Notes under the pieces: generated by a model
Database searches by the model: none
What the model was told of the DNA's origin: nothing
Seen by the model: only the letters and a program-made list of their open reading frames with translations
Made by a program: the position numbers and the translations under genes
Assembly (NCBI GenBank): GCA_002794105.1
Contig: PHFL01000066.1
Coordinates: 1-35,371, forward strand
Source of the DNA: Candidatus Thermochlorobacter aerophilus
Lineage (GTDB): Bacteria > Bacteroidota > Chlorobiia > Chlorobiales > Thermochlorobacteraceae
Direction of reading: 5' to 3'
Length of the DNA stretch: 35,371 bases
Shown here: positions 9,912 to 19,226 of the stretch, in pieces
Position numbering within the stretch: the stretch's first letter is position 1
How the letters are laid out: the number at the start of each line of letters is the position of its first letter

Positions 9912-11258
9912 GTGAAAAATCTACTCGTTGTCACATACTACTTTCCGCCATCTGGCGGACCGGGCGTGCAGCGCGTCTTGAAGTTCGTCAAATATCTACG
10001 AGATTTTGAGATTCGCCCGATTGTCTTGACAGTTGCCAATGGCGATTTTCCTGTGCGTGATGAAAGTTTGCTTAGCGAGATTCCGCCTGATGTGCCTGTT
10101 TATCGCTCTAAAATTTTTGAGCCCTACCAGCTCTACCGCAAACTTACAGGCAAGCCAGCAGATGCGCCAGTAGATGTCAATAACATTCCGAAGCCGGGAG
10201 AGCGGCGCAGTGTTGCTGAACACTTTGCCGAATTTGTGCGCAGTAACTTTTTCATTCCTGATGCGCGCATTGGTTGGCTCCCCAGTGCGGTGGCAATGGG
10301 CAAGCGCATCATTCAATCCGAGCGCATTGATTGTCTTTATTCGTCCTCGCCACCTTACACTTCTGCCTTGATTGCCCGTGCCTTGAAGCGCCGCACACAC
10401 TTGCCTTGGATTGCTGGCTTTCGTGACCCATGGACAGGGTTTCTTTCCACACCCGTGCGATATGGATTGGCTAAAAAAATTGATATGCACTTAGAGCGCA
10501 GTGTGTATGCCGAGTGCGACCGCATGGAAGTAGCATGGCTTGGCATTGCTAAAGATTTTCAAAAGAAGTATCCAGACATTGACTCTGCAAAAGTTGTGCA
10601 CATTGAAAATGGCTTTGATGAAGCCGATATTCCACAGGTTCGCTTCCCTCGCAATGCCAAATTTACGGTCTGCTACACCGGCTCCATGTATGGCAGGCGC
10701 TCTCCTGAACCGTTTCTGAATGCTGTGCGGGCGCTTGTCTTGCAAGGCAAAGTTGATGTCAAGCAAATTGAGCTAAAATTCATTGGTCGATTTGGGGCGA
10801 ACATCATGCCGCTTTTTGCTGATGCAGTGCTCAAAGAAGCGATTACCGTCAAGCCCTACATGCCACATTCAGAGAGTATTTTGGAGCTTTTGCGTGCCGA
10901 TGTTTTACTTTTGATTGTCGATGACTCAAGCGACAGTGCTGAAATTGTGCCCGGAAAGGTTTATGAGTATATCGGCACGCGTCGACCGATTCTTGCTCTG
11001 GCGCCTCAAGGTGCAATTGCTTCACTGATTTGTGAAACCCGTGCAGGCACGGTTGCGCACTTTCATCGTCAAGATGCCATTGAGTCGGCATTTTTGCAGT
11101 ATTACCATCGCTTCTTTGCTGGTGAGCCGCTCTGGGAAGGGCGTGAGGAGGTAATCGAAAAATATACGCGCCGTGCTGCAACAAAAAAGTTAGCGACACT
11201 GGTGCATCAACTTGTAGAATCTCATTCAAAGCTATTGCATGACACACATGTATCATGA
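9912..11258 (+). CDS. GT4-like glycosyltransferase, tandem paralogue A
   Basis: The GTG at 9912, 4 bp after the previous stop, places the protein start just before LLVVTYYFPPSGGPGVQR; a TTG at 9897 in the same frame would overlap the previous gene. The protein has about 448 residues with a GT-B layout: the YYFPP loop, then FFIPDARIGW, YSSSPPYTS, FRDPW, and a C-terminal donor domain (VCYTGSMYGRRSPEPF, IVPGKVYEYIGTRRPI). The same ordered motifs occur in the next gene, so the pair arose by duplication and has diverged strongly. It probably adds sugar to a surface polysaccharide; specificity is unknown. Confidence 0.8.
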   Translation: MKNLLVVTYYFPPSGGPGVQRVLKFVKYLRDFEIRPIVLTVANGDFPVRDESLLSEIPPDVPVYRSKIFEPYQLYRKLTGKPADAPVDVNNIPKPGERRSVAEHFAEFVRSNFFIPDARIGWLPSAVAMGKRIIQSERIDCLYSSSPPYTSALIARALKRRTHLPWIAGFRDPWTGFLSTPVRYGLAKKIDMHLERSVYAECDRMEVAWLGIAKDFQKKYPDIDSAKVVHIENGFDEADIPQVRFPRNAKFTVCYTGSMYGRRSPEPFLNAVRALVLQGKVDVKQIELKFIGRFGANIMPLFADAVLKEAITVKPYMPHSESILELLRADVLLLIVDDSSDSAEIVPGKVYEYIGTRRPILALAPQGAIASLICETRAGTVAHFHRQDAIESAFLQYYHRFFAGEPLWEGREEVIEKYTRRAATKKLATLVHQLVESHSKLLHDTHVS

Positions 11259-12585
11259 AGTTGCTCTATCGGCAAGCGCTACTGCGAATGCGCCTTTGCG
11301 AAAAGTCCTGATGCTGGCTTACTACTTTCCGCCAATGGGGCTTTCGGGCGTGCAGCGCACCGCCAAGTTTGTCAAATACTTGCCCGAGTTTGGCTGGAAA
11401 CCTATTGTGCTGACTATCAATCCCACGGCATATTTCGCATACGACGAGTCTCTGCTTGCCGAGCTTTCTCATCCTGCGATTGAGATTGTGCGCACCGATA
11501 CGAAAGATGTTACCAAACTTGCGGCGTCAGCGGCAAAACGGCGTCAGTTCAAAATGCCTGCTGAGCCGACGCGCAAGCTGCTTAGCGCCATCAGTCAGTT
11601 TTTTTTCATTCCAGATAACAAAATCGGCTGGAAGAAATATGCCATAGAGCAAGCCAGTGCTATTATCGAGCGCGAAAAAGATATTGAGGTGATTTATTCT
11701 ACCGCTCCGCCATTTAGCTCGCACCTCATCGCGCTTGACCTACGTGCCAAGTATCATTTGCCCATCGTCTTGGATTTTCGTGACCCATGGGTCGAAAACC
11801 CTTCACACTTTTACTGGACACTGTTTCACCGCCGTCGTCATGAAGCGCTTGAGGAACGTGCTCTGACTTACGCCGACCGCATCATCACCGCCAATCGTGC
11901 GCTCAAAGAGCTTTTCCTTAAAAAGTATTTCGGCAGAGTGCAGCATAAAGACATTTCCATCATCTGGCATGGCTACGATGCCGAAGATTTTCAACTGGCT
12001 AAGCCTGAGCCGCGCTCTCAGCAAAAATTGCGCTTCGTCTATTGCGGCAGATTTTTCCTTAGTTCACCAGAGCCCTTCTTCAAAGGTCTGAAAATTGCTC
12101 TTGCAAAAGCGCCTGCACTGCGCAAGCACATTGAGCTTTACTTTGTTGGCATTTTTCCAAAGCAGTATGAGCGCATGGCTGAAAAATACGGGCTCAAAGA
12201 GCTGATGGTTGTGCGCGGCTACCTTCCCCACCGCAACGCCGTTGCCGAACTGCTTAATGCCGATGTGCTCTGGGCAGCACTCGATGCGACCAAAGGCACG
12301 GAAACCATTACGCATGGCAAACTCTTTGAATATGCTGCTGCAAGAAAAACGCTCTTCGGCATTGTGCCTGACGGAGCGGCGCGCCAGTTTATTTTGGAGG
12401 CAAATGGGCTTGTCGCACATCCCAAAAAGCCACGTGAGATTGCCCAGAAGATTTTGGAACTCTATGCACTTTGGCAAAAGCACGAGTTGCCTGTGCCCAG
12501 CAACGCCTTCGTTGCGCGCTTTGAGCGACGCCAACTTGCGGCACAACTTGCAAAGGAATTCGGACAACTTATTCGCATCGATTAG
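11239..12585 (+). CDS. GT4-like glycosyltransferase, tandem paralogue B
   Basis: This 448-residue protein shares its whole layout with the gene before it: YYFPPMGLSGVQR near residue 28, FFIPDNKIGW, YSTAPPFSS, FRDPW, and the C-terminal block FVYCGRFFLSSPEPF and GKLFEYAAARKTLFG. It overlaps the previous gene by 20 bp from the ATG at 11239; a second ATG at 11248 is equally possible. The first 20 residues have no family similarity. Overlap and shared order suggest the two are made together and add successive sugars in one glycan (inference). Confidence 0.8.
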   Translation: MTHMYHEVALSASATANAPLRKVLMLAYYFPPMGLSGVQRTAKFVKYLPEFGWKPIVLTINPTAYFAYDESLLAELSHPAIEIVRTDTKDVTKLAASAAKRRQFKMPAEPTRKLLSAISQFFFIPDNKIGWKKYAIEQASAIIEREKDIEVIYSTAPPFSSHLIALDLRAKYHLPIVLDFRDPWVENPSHFYWTLFHRRRHEALEERALTYADRIITANRALKELFLKKYFGRVQHKDISIIWHGYDAEDFQLAKPEPRSQQKLRFVYCGRFFLSSPEPFFKGLKIALAKAPALRKHIELYFVGIFPKQYERMAEKYGLKELMVVRGYLPHRNAVAELLNADVLWAALDATKGTETITHGKLFEYAAARKTLFGIVPDGAARQFILEANGLVAHPKKPREIAQKILELYALWQKHELPVPSNAFVARFERRQLAAQLAKEFGQLIRID

Positions 12586-12586
12586 C

Positions 12587-13717
12587 ATGAACACTCTTTC
12601 CAAAAAAATTCAGCTTGTTGATTTGGTTGGGTTGCACCAGCGTCTGCAGCCTGAACTTACGGCTGAAATCAACAAGGTTATTGAGAGTGGTCAGTTCATT
12701 AACGGTGCAGCGGTCGGCGAGCTTGAGTGTGCACTTGCAGGCTATCTTGGTCTGCGTTTTGCGATTGGATGTGCCAATGGCACAGATGCTTTGCAAATTG
12801 CCCTCATGGCACTTGGCATTGGCAGAGGCGATGAAGTGATTACCACACCATTTTCTTTTGCCGCCACGGTAGAAGCAATTCTGCTTGTCGGCGCCACCCC
12901 GCGCTATGTCGACATCGACGAGCGCACATTCAACATCAATGCTGACCTCATTGAAGCTGAAATTACACCACAGACCAAGGCGATTCTGCCTGTGCATCTT
13001 TATGGACAAGCGGCAGAGATTGACAAAATTGTCGAGATTGCTACTCGGCACGGCATCGCGGTCATTGAGGATAACGCTCAATCTTTTGGCGCTGAATACA
13101 AAGGGCGTAAAGTTGGCACATTTGGGCACATGAGCACCACAAGTTTTTTTCCAGCCAAAAATTTAGGGGCATTCGGTGATGCAGGGGCAATTTTTACCAA
13201 CGATGAAGAGCTGTTTTGGAAAGCCAAAATGATTGCCCAACATGGCGCACGGGTACGCTATCAGCACGAACTTCTTGGTCTTAACTCTCGGCTCGATACG
13301 CTGCAAGCCGCTGTGCTCAAAGTCAAGCTCAAGTATCTTGATGAATTTAATCGGGCACGGCGCCGCGCTGCTGACCTCTACGATAGCTATCTTCAGCACG
13401 CCAATCTTCAATGCCCATATCGCCATCCAGATTGCACACACATTTTTCATCAATACACAATTCTCTTGCCCGACCGCACCATGCGCGATGAGTTGCAAAA
13501 ATTTTTGCAGGCTCACGCTATTCCCACATCCGTACATTATCCCACTCCACTTAACTTACAGAAAGCCTTTCTGGATGCACGCTATCCCAAAGGGGCACTG
13601 CCGATTGCAGAGCGTGCTGCCGATTGCGTACTTTCTCTGCCTATGCATACTGAGTTGGATGAGGAGCAGATTGCATTCATTAGTGAAAAAATCATTGAAT
13701 TTGTCGGGCGCAAATAG
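12587..13717 (+). CDS. DegT/DnrJ/EryC1/StrS sugar aminotransferase
   Basis: This PLP enzyme aminates a keto-sugar nucleotide to make an amino sugar for a surface glycan. The 376-residue protein has the fold-type I aminotransferase layout: CANGTDALQIAL at 62-73, the PLP-contact EDNAQSFGAEYKG at 161-173, and the Schiff-base lysine K191 in FFPAKNLGAFGDAG. The longer open frame that begins at 12209 overlaps the preceding gene and is rejected; the ATG at 12587 follows the preceding stop almost directly. Context among glycosyltransferases supports a role in making their donor sugar. Which keto-sugar is used cannot be told from sequence. Confidence 0.9.
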   Translation: MNTLSKKIQLVDLVGLHQRLQPELTAEINKVIESGQFINGAAVGELECALAGYLGLRFAIGCANGTDALQIALMALGIGRGDEVITTPFSFAATVEAILLVGATPRYVDIDERTFNINADLIEAEITPQTKAILPVHLYGQAAEIDKIVEIATRHGIAVIEDNAQSFGAEYKGRKVGTFGHMSTTSFFPAKNLGAFGDAGAIFTNDEELFWKAKMIAQHGARVRYQHELLGLNSRLDTLQAAVLKVKLKYLDEFNRARRRAADLYDSYLQHANLQCPYRHPDCTHIFHQYTILLPDRTMRDELQKFLQAHAIPTSVHYPTPLNLQKAFLDARYPKGALPIAERAADCVLSLPMHTELDEEQIAFISEKIIEFVGRK

Positions 13718-13734
13718 ATGCTTTGCAACCTGCA

Positions 13735-14193
13735 ATGAAACGCTCTATACTTTTTCTTTGCACGGCCAACTCGATTCGTAGCCAAATAGCTCAGGCGTTA
13801 CTTCAGACGCTCTCGCAGGATTTTATTGCCTACAGCGCTGGCACCATGCCTATAAGCACAGTGGATAAACACACGATACGTATTTTGCGTGAAATCGGAA
13901 TTGATATTTCTTCCTGCCGCCCGCTTGATATTGAGCAATTTCGCCACATTCATCTTGACATTCTTATCACCATGAGCGGCACGGCTTATCGCGATTGCCC
14001 GGCATGGTTGTATGAAAATCCGTCAATTATCTGTGGGCACTGGGGCTTTACAGATGTCTCTGGACAGAGCCTATCGCAGTTTCGCAAGTTGCGCAATCAG
14101 ATTGAAGCACATCTTCGCGCATTTCTTGCCGAGTACCGCCCTGAACTTACTCGAGATGAGCTTGCCAATTTAGTGCGTCGATTCACTCGCTAA
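13735..14193 (+). CDS. Low-molecular-weight phosphatase / ArsC-like protein
   Basis: This 152-residue protein has the LMW phosphatase P-loop CTANSIR at residues 9-15 and the general-acid region HWGFTDVSG at 102-110. It resembles thioredoxin-coupled arsenate reductase ArsC more than tyrosine phosphatases: the three ArsC redox sites (Cys10, Cys82 and Cys89 in S. aureus) align with C9, S81 and C88 here. One of the three cysteines is therefore serine, and arsenate reduction through the usual relay is doubtful. As the last gene of a glycan cluster it could instead dephosphorylate a kinase or sugar, as Wzb-type phosphatases do (inference). ATG 13735 is preferred over a TTG at 13723. Its end overlaps the convergent PPO gene by 24 bp. 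Confidence 0.75.
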   Translation: MKRSILFLCTANSIRSQIAQALLQTLSQDFIAYSAGTMPISTVDKHTIRILREIGIDISSCRPLDIEQFRHIHLDILITMSGTAYRDCPAWLYENPSIICGHWGFTDVSGQSLSQFRKLRNQIEAHLRAFLAEYRPELTRDELANLVRRFTR

Positions 14194-15552
14194 TGTTTCG
14201 TGATGCAAGCTGGCGGCGACCTGCTCTGCTATTTTCTCTGCATGCTCAATGGTATCGGGCACCGAGATGCCATGGCGCCAATTTCCTGTAAAGAAAATAT
14301 CGCCATGCTCTTGCTCATATTCTTCTACTGCCTGCCGCACTTCTTGATGCCCAAGTCCATACTGTGGAATTGCAGCATGCCATTGCGCAGTCGCAACTGC
14401 CTTCGGTGGCGTCTGTATGCCCAGTATATCGGCTAACTCGGCACGAGCAAGCGCAATTAGCTCTTCCTTGGGTAGCTGTGCAAGCTCTGGCTGGCGTGAA
14501 CCACCGATGAAGACTGTTATGACAAGCCTATCCCCATAGCGTTCAGGGAAAATTTTGCTATTAAAGACAGCACCCAAGATTTTTCGATTTTCCACTTCAG
14601 GCACAAGGAAGCCAAACGCATCGGGCACATGCACTTGCTCGGTACTGTAGCCAAGAAAGACTTGTGCCACGGGCGAGTAGGGCACTTTTTCTAAGGCGGC
14701 GGCAAGCGTTGGGGCAATTGGCTTTATCAGGCGTGCCGCATCAGGCGCTGGAGTGGCGACGATAACTTTCTTTGTCTCTATCAGTTGGGCATGACCAGCA
14801 TGCGTGAGTGAAAGCTGAAGAGTGCCATTCTGGCGCATCAGTGTCTGAACATGTGCCTCACACCACAGGTTGGAAGCCAGTCGCTCTGCCAACTGTGTGA
14901 TGACCTCGTAAAATCCGCCCGCAAACGAAAACATCCGCCGTGAGCTTTTTTTCGCTGCGCGCTTACGCTGCCTTAAAGCATGCCACGCTCCTTTGATGAC
15001 ACTGCCATGTTCTTTTTCCCACTGCGTTAAGGTTCTGAAGGCTTCATCGGCGGCAATGTGTTCTGGTTTCGCACCAAATGTACCTGCAAGAAAGGGATTG
15101 ATGAGGTAGTCTAACACTTCTTTACCGAAGCGTCTTGAAATAAACTCAGCTGCCGTCTCACGCACAGGGCTTGGCGCGATGAATACCTCTTTGAAGAGTC
15201 GCACTTTTGCTGGTAGTGACAGCAGCGGTGTAAAAAGTATCGCTGGTGAGTTTTTCAGGGCAATGAGTTTGTTTTTCTTCAGAATGTAGCGAGCATTGGC
15301 GGCTGAATTTGCCCACAGTATTTTTGCGCTTAGCCCCGCATCGTTTATCAGGCGCATCACGGCTTCGTTGGAATCCAGCACCGTGTTTGGACCCACATCA
15401 AATGTGAAATTTTCCAGACGGATTGACTGAATTTTGCCCCCAACTTGTTTGTCGGCTTCGATGACGAGTGTGGAGATGCCTTTTTCTTTCAGGCGATAGG
15501 CGGCACACAGCCCGGCTACCCCTGCGCCGATGACAACCACTTGAACTTTCAT
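14170..15552 (-). CDS. hemG: Protoporphyrinogen oxidase (HemY/HemG-type flavoprotein)
   Basis: This FAD enzyme oxidises protoporphyrinogen IX to protoporphyrin IX, the last step before heme or chlorophyll branches. The 460-residue protein opens with the dinucleotide fold VVVIGAGVAGL and the second FAD motif VIEADKQVGGKIQS. It also has the family segment FDVGPNTVLDS and the C-terminal FAD-binding block FFTGNWRHGISVPDTIEHA. The length fits oxygen-dependent PPO. ATG 15552 is preferred because it lies 4 bp after the methyltransferase stop; an upstream ATG at 15582 adds ten residues that overlap that gene. It forms a two-gene operon with the methyltransferase. Confidence 0.9.
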   Translation of the reverse strand: MKVQVVVIGAGVAGLCAAYRLKEKGISTLVIEADKQVGGKIQSIRLENFTFDVGPNTVLDSNEAVMRLINDAGLSAKILWANSAANARYILKKNKLIALKNSPAILFTPLLSLPAKVRLFKEVFIAPSPVRETAAEFISRRFGKEVLDYLINPFLAGTFGAKPEHIAADEAFRTLTQWEKEHGSVIKGAWHALRQRKRAAKKSSRRMFSFAGGFYEVITQLAERLASNLWCEAHVQTLMRQNGTLQLSLTHAGHAQLIETKKVIVATPAPDAARLIKPIAPTLAAALEKVPYSPVAQVFLGYSTEQVHVPDAFGFLVPEVENRKILGAVFNSKIFPERYGDRLVITVFIGGSRQPELAQLPKEELIALARAELADILGIQTPPKAVATAQWHAAIPQYGLGHQEVRQAVEEYEQEHGDIFFTGNWRHGISVPDTIEHAEKIAEQVAASLHHETLASESTH

Positions 15553-15556
15553 ACTG

Positions 15557-16384
15557 CTACTCGTTTCTCTGTGGAAGTGCATTTGCTGTGTTCATCATTG
15601 AAGCAGATAACTTCGCTGCCCGATTAGTTTCGGCAGAAAGCACGATGATAAAATCCGTTGCCGAGACATCCAGCATCGTTCTCAGCTCGCCGAGAAAGAG
15701 CCGATTGAGCGCATCGACCAGCGCATGAGGTAAAAATCGCTTGATGAATTTATTCTGGTACGATTCCAAGCTCACAAAGAATTCAGGCTTGAAATGATGG
15801 CGCTCTGCCAGTTGTAGCAAGGGAATCAATTTAATCTCGTTGGCAAAGACAGTGCGGAACGGTCCTTGGTCGGTCTTGCTTGCACGGAACGGTGTGCCAG
15901 AGGCAATGCGGTAAAAGACCTGATGGATGAAGTATGGCGAATACTTGGTTACGACGCCTTTCCAGATTTGTGGGTTTGGGTAAGCCAATACAATTTTCCC
16001 TGTAGGTTTTACCCATCGGAAGAATTTTTCCAGCACGATTTTTGGCGTGTGCAGGTGTTCAATAACATCCCAGCATACAATTAAGTCAAATGTGCCTGTC
16101 CATTGCGCGTTGTCGTAGGTATGGAGGTCGGCGCAAATGCGCTCGGTCAGGTGTTTGTTGCGCTCCAATTGATACTGTGAAATGTCAATACCTGTTACCA
16201 CACAATCTTGCAACTTCAGATGTGACGCTGAACCACAGCCAGCTTCCAAAACTCTCAGACCTATTGCACATCCCAAATGCTCATGTAGTGCTTCAAGTGC
16301 ATCTTTGGAGTTCGGGAAATGCCGATACAGCGTTTGAAGATGATTCAGCTGCTGTTGCACTATGGTATTTGCGGTCATAGCCAT
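15557..16384 (-). CDS. Class I SAM-dependent methyltransferase
   Basis: This 275-residue protein has the seven-strand methyltransferase core: motif I LEAGCGSAS at 46-54, the acidic loop GIDISQYQLE after it, DLIVCWDVIEHL in the middle (motif II/III region), and GKIVLAYPNP on the next strand. The C-terminal quarter has a hydrophobic stretch and no recognised domain. The substrate is unknown. Being 4 bp upstream of the protoporphyrinogen oxidase hints at tetrapyrrole or lipid metabolism, but motifs do not match the known porphyrin methyltransferases. A second ATG two codons inside is also possible. Confidence 0.78.
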   Translation of the reverse strand: MAMTANTIVQQQLNHLQTLYRHFPNSKDALEALHEHLGCAIGLRVLEAGCGSASHLKLQDCVVTGIDISQYQLERNKHLTERICADLHTYDNAQWTGTFDLIVCWDVIEHLHTPKIVLEKFFRWVKPTGKIVLAYPNPQIWKGVVTKYSPYFIHQVFYRIASGTPFRASKTDQGPFRTVFANEIKLIPLLQLAERHHFKPEFFVSLESYQNKFIKRFLPHALVDALNRLFLGELRTMLDVSATDFIIVLSAETNRAAKLSASMMNTANALPQRNE

Positions 16385-16530
16385 TCGCTTTGAGCTTGAA
16401 GATACGCACTTCAGTGCTTTATCGTGTGTCGCTCACATGAAGTTCTGCACGACATCTGAGCGCTTTTGCCTGCCGAGTTTGCGTAAACTTTCACGGGCAG
16501 ACGATGTTTTTCATAGTTTTGTCTTCTGCT

Positions 16531-16538
16531 TATCTTTG
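16531..16538 (+). promoter_or_regulatory. Possible -7 box of lpxC-fabZ (TATCTTTG)
   Basis: TATCTTTG matches the TAnnTTTG -7 consensus and ends 32 bp before the lpxC-fabZ start. A run of four T bases lies about 20 bp upstream (16507-16510) in place of TTTG, so the -33 box is only partial. This is a weak call. Confidence 0.3.
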
Positions 16539-16570
16539 AAATTTACAAAAGCTTCAATCGGTTTCGAATT

Positions 16571-18004
16571 ATGCTCGCTTACCAGCGCACGATAAAAAAG
16601 GAGGTCTCTATTTGGGGACGCGGCTTGCATACTGGTCAGGATTGCATGATCACCTTCAAGCCGGCGCCTGAAGATTATGGTTACCGCTTTGTTCGCACGG
16701 ATTTGCCTGATTCGCCTGAAATTCCTGCTGATATTGACCATGTGATTGATATTCGCCGAGGCACCACGATTGGCATTGGCGATGCCAAAGTTCACACCAC
16801 TGAGCATGTCCTTGCGGCGCTTTATGGTCTGCAAATTGATAATTGCCGCATTGAGCTGACTGGTCCTGAACCGCCAGTGTTGGATGGAAGCAGCAAGCCT
16901 TTTGTTGATGCGTTGCTGTCAGCTGGCTTTGAAACGCAATCGGCTCCCAAAAATTACCTTGTCATTGAGGAAACCGTCGAGTATGTCGATGAAGCGCGAG
17001 GCGTGCACATTGTTGGCTTGCCGCTCGATGATTTTCGCGCTACGATTATGATTGATTACAAAAATCCTGCCTTGGGTTCTCAGCACACTGGCATTTTTGA
17101 TATGGAAAAAGAATTTGCCAGTGAGTTTGCTGGTGCACGCACGTTCTGCTTCCTTAGCGAAGTGGCCGAACTTGCACGCCAAGGATTAATCAGGGGCGGT
17201 GATATCAATAATGCGATTGTGATTGCCGACTGTGCCATGTCGCAAAGCGAGCTCGATGAGCTTGCTCAAACACTTTCTGGCGGCAAAAATAACCTACGCC
17301 TTGAAATTGGTGCTAATGGCATTCTCAACAATCGTGAGTTACGCTACCCCAATGAACCTGCCCGACACAAGCTACTCGATTTGCTCGGCGACCTTGCCCT
17401 GATTGGCATGCCTATCAAGGCACAAATTTTGGCGGCGCGTCCTGGGCATGCGGCAAACGTTGAGTTTGTCAAAAAACTTAAGAAACTCATCGAGAAAAAT
17501 AAGCTTACGCGTCGCTATCAGCATGAGCGAAAGGCTGGAGTTGTCTTTGATGCTGCCGCTATTCAGCGTATTCTGCCACATCGTTATCCTTTCCTTTTAA
17601 TCGATAAAATTTTGGAGTTCAAGCTCGATGAAAAAATTGTCGCCGTTAAAAATGTGACGCTCAATGAGCCCTTCTTTCAAGGGCACTTCCCGGGCAATCC
17701 GATTATGCCCGGCGTCTTGATTTTGGAAGCAATGGCGCAGTCTGGCGGTATTCTGCTACTCAACGGCAATGAGTCGTTCCAAGACAAAGATGTATTTTTC
17801 ATGGGTATAGATCACGCTCGTTTTCGTAAACCTGTAGTGCCTGGCGATACGCTGATTATTGAATCGGTTGTCAAAAACCGTCGCCGCAATGTCTGTCGGT
17901 TTTCATCTCAAGCTTTTGTGCGCGGCGAATTGGTCTGCGAAGCTGAACTGATGGCTACCGTTGTTCCACGGCAGCGCTCTACATCTGGCTATGGTGCGCT
18001 CTAA
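16571..18004 (+). CDS. lpxC/fabZ: LpxC-FabZ bifunctional fusion protein
   Basis: The 477-residue fusion joins two envelope-lipid enzymes. Residues 1-310 are LpxC, the zinc deacetylase that commits UDP-3-O-acyl-GlcNAc to lipid A: TTEHVLAAL with E78 and zinc ligand H79, then H266 and D270 in RHKLLD. Residues 325-470 are FabZ, the 3-hydroxyacyl-ACP dehydratase: GHFPGNPIMPG with H372, and E386 in LEAMAQ. All the catalytic residues are present in both halves. The fusion is characteristic of Bacteroidota and Chlorobiota and ties lipid A synthesis to fatty acid elongation in one protein. A separate FabZ may exist elsewhere in the genome. Confidence 0.96.
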   Translation: MLAYQRTIKKEVSIWGRGLHTGQDCMITFKPAPEDYGYRFVRTDLPDSPEIPADIDHVIDIRRGTTIGIGDAKVHTTEHVLAALYGLQIDNCRIELTGPEPPVLDGSSKPFVDALLSAGFETQSAPKNYLVIEETVEYVDEARGVHIVGLPLDDFRATIMIDYKNPALGSQHTGIFDMEKEFASEFAGARTFCFLSEVAELARQGLIRGGDINNAIVIADCAMSQSELDELAQTLSGGKNNLRLEIGANGILNNRELRYPNEPARHKLLDLLGDLALIGMPIKAQILAARPGHAANVEFVKKLKKLIEKNKLTRRYQHERKAGVVFDAAAIQRILPHRYPFLLIDKILEFKLDEKIVAVKNVTLNEPFFQGHFPGNPIMPGVLILEAMAQSGGILLLNGNESFQDKDVFFMGIDHARFRKPVVPGDTLIIESVVKNRRRNVCRFSSQAFVRGELVCEAELMATVVPRQRSTSGYGAL

Positions 18005-18074
18005 CTTATGCGCTATCGTTTTTGCACTTGCTTGGTGCAGCACTGCCTAAGGAAAACCTAAACTCTGTACGACT

Positions 18075-19136
18075 ATGAAAATCGGCCACATTGACATCGA
18101 TCGTCCGATTGTTCTCGCCCCTATGGAGGATGTCACAGACCCGTCTTTCCGTCGCTTGTGCAAGCAGTTTGGCGCCGATATTGTCTACACTGAGTTTGTC
18201 AGTTCCGAAGGGTTGGTGCGTGGCGCCGCAAAGTCCATGCGCAAACTTCAGGTCTTTGATGATGAGCGTCCTGTGGCTATTCAAATTTTTGGCAATCAGG
18301 TCGATGCTATGGTTGAAGCGGCGCGTATTGCCGAGGCAGCCAATCCTGACTTTATTGACATCAACTATGGGTGTCCAACGAAGCAAGTGGCTGGACGCGG
18401 CGCTGGGTCTGGCTTGCTTTGCAATCCAAAGCTGATGGAAGAAATTACCTCGGCAGTTGTCAAAGCCGTCAAGCTCCCTGTAACTGCCAAGACCCGCATC
18501 GGTTGGGATGAAAATTCCATTTCCATTTTGGATACTGTCAAGCGCTTAGAAGGCTGCGGCATTCAAGCCCTGACCATCCATGGTCGCACCCGTGCCCAGA
18601 TGTTCAAAGGCACGGCAAATTGGGATTGGATTCGGCGTGCGAAAGAAATTGCGACTATTCCCATCATCGGCAATGGCGACATCTGGCATGCCACTGATGT
18701 GCTACGGCGTTTTACAGAAACTGGCGTCGACGGCATCATGATTGGTCGCGGCTCGATTGGTAATCCGTTTATCTTCCGTGAAGCCAAAGCTTTGATGACC
18801 ACGGGCAAACTTCCACCGCCACCAACCCCTCACGAAAAAATTCATGTTGCCATTCAACACTTGAAACTGTCGCTGGAGTGGAAGGGCGAAAAGTATGGCG
18901 TCTTAGAGATGCGTCGTCACTACTCATCTTACCTCAAGGGATTGCCCAATGTCAGCAAAGTGCGTGATAAGCTCGTGCGTGAAAATGATTGGCGTCAGAT
19001 TATCAACATGCTGCTCGAGTTTGAACAAGAATGCTACCGCCATCTTGAAGCTGGCACATTTGAGCTCTATGCCGAAACGCTCAACGACCACTCTCCACGT
19101 CTAATGCTTGCGCCCTCTGCACCGCAATCGGTGTAA
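18075..19136 (+). CDS. dusB: tRNA-dihydrouridine synthase
   Basis: Dus enzymes are flavoproteins that reduce uridines to dihydrouridine in tRNA. The 353-residue protein is a TIM barrel with LAPMEDVTDPSFRRLC near the start (FMN site), the catalytic-cysteine block INYGCPTKQVAGRGAG with C100, TAKTRIGW, and IHGRTRAQMFKG. A helical C-terminal domain (about 250-330) is the tRNA-binding part. Closeness to DusB rather than DusA or DusC is a judgement from motif similarity. It follows lpxC-fabZ after a 70-bp gap on the same strand and may be cotranscribed. Confidence 0.9.
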   Translation: MKIGHIDIDRPIVLAPMEDVTDPSFRRLCKQFGADIVYTEFVSSEGLVRGAAKSMRKLQVFDDERPVAIQIFGNQVDAMVEAARIAEAANPDFIDINYGCPTKQVAGRGAGSGLLCNPKLMEEITSAVVKAVKLPVTAKTRIGWDENSISILDTVKRLEGCGIQALTIHGRTRAQMFKGTANWDWIRRAKEIATIPIIGNGDIWHATDVLRRFTETGVDGIMIGRGSIGNPFIFREAKALMTTGKLPPPPTPHEKIHVAIQHLKLSLEWKGEKYGVLEMRRHYSSYLKGLPNVSKVRDKLVRENDWRQIINMLLEFEQECYRHLEAGTFELYAETLNDHSPRLMLAPSAPQSV

Positions 19137-19226
19137 GAGCTCAGTGCCTGCTGGTCTGCTGCGAGTGTATTTTTTCTACATTTGCAAGCTTTGTAAATTC
19201 GAAAGACTCGACCTGAGCACTACTAC

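Noticed and set aside
12209..12586. Upstream extension of the DegT aminotransferase frame
   Set aside because: It overlaps the preceding glycosyltransferase and has no aminotransferase similarity.
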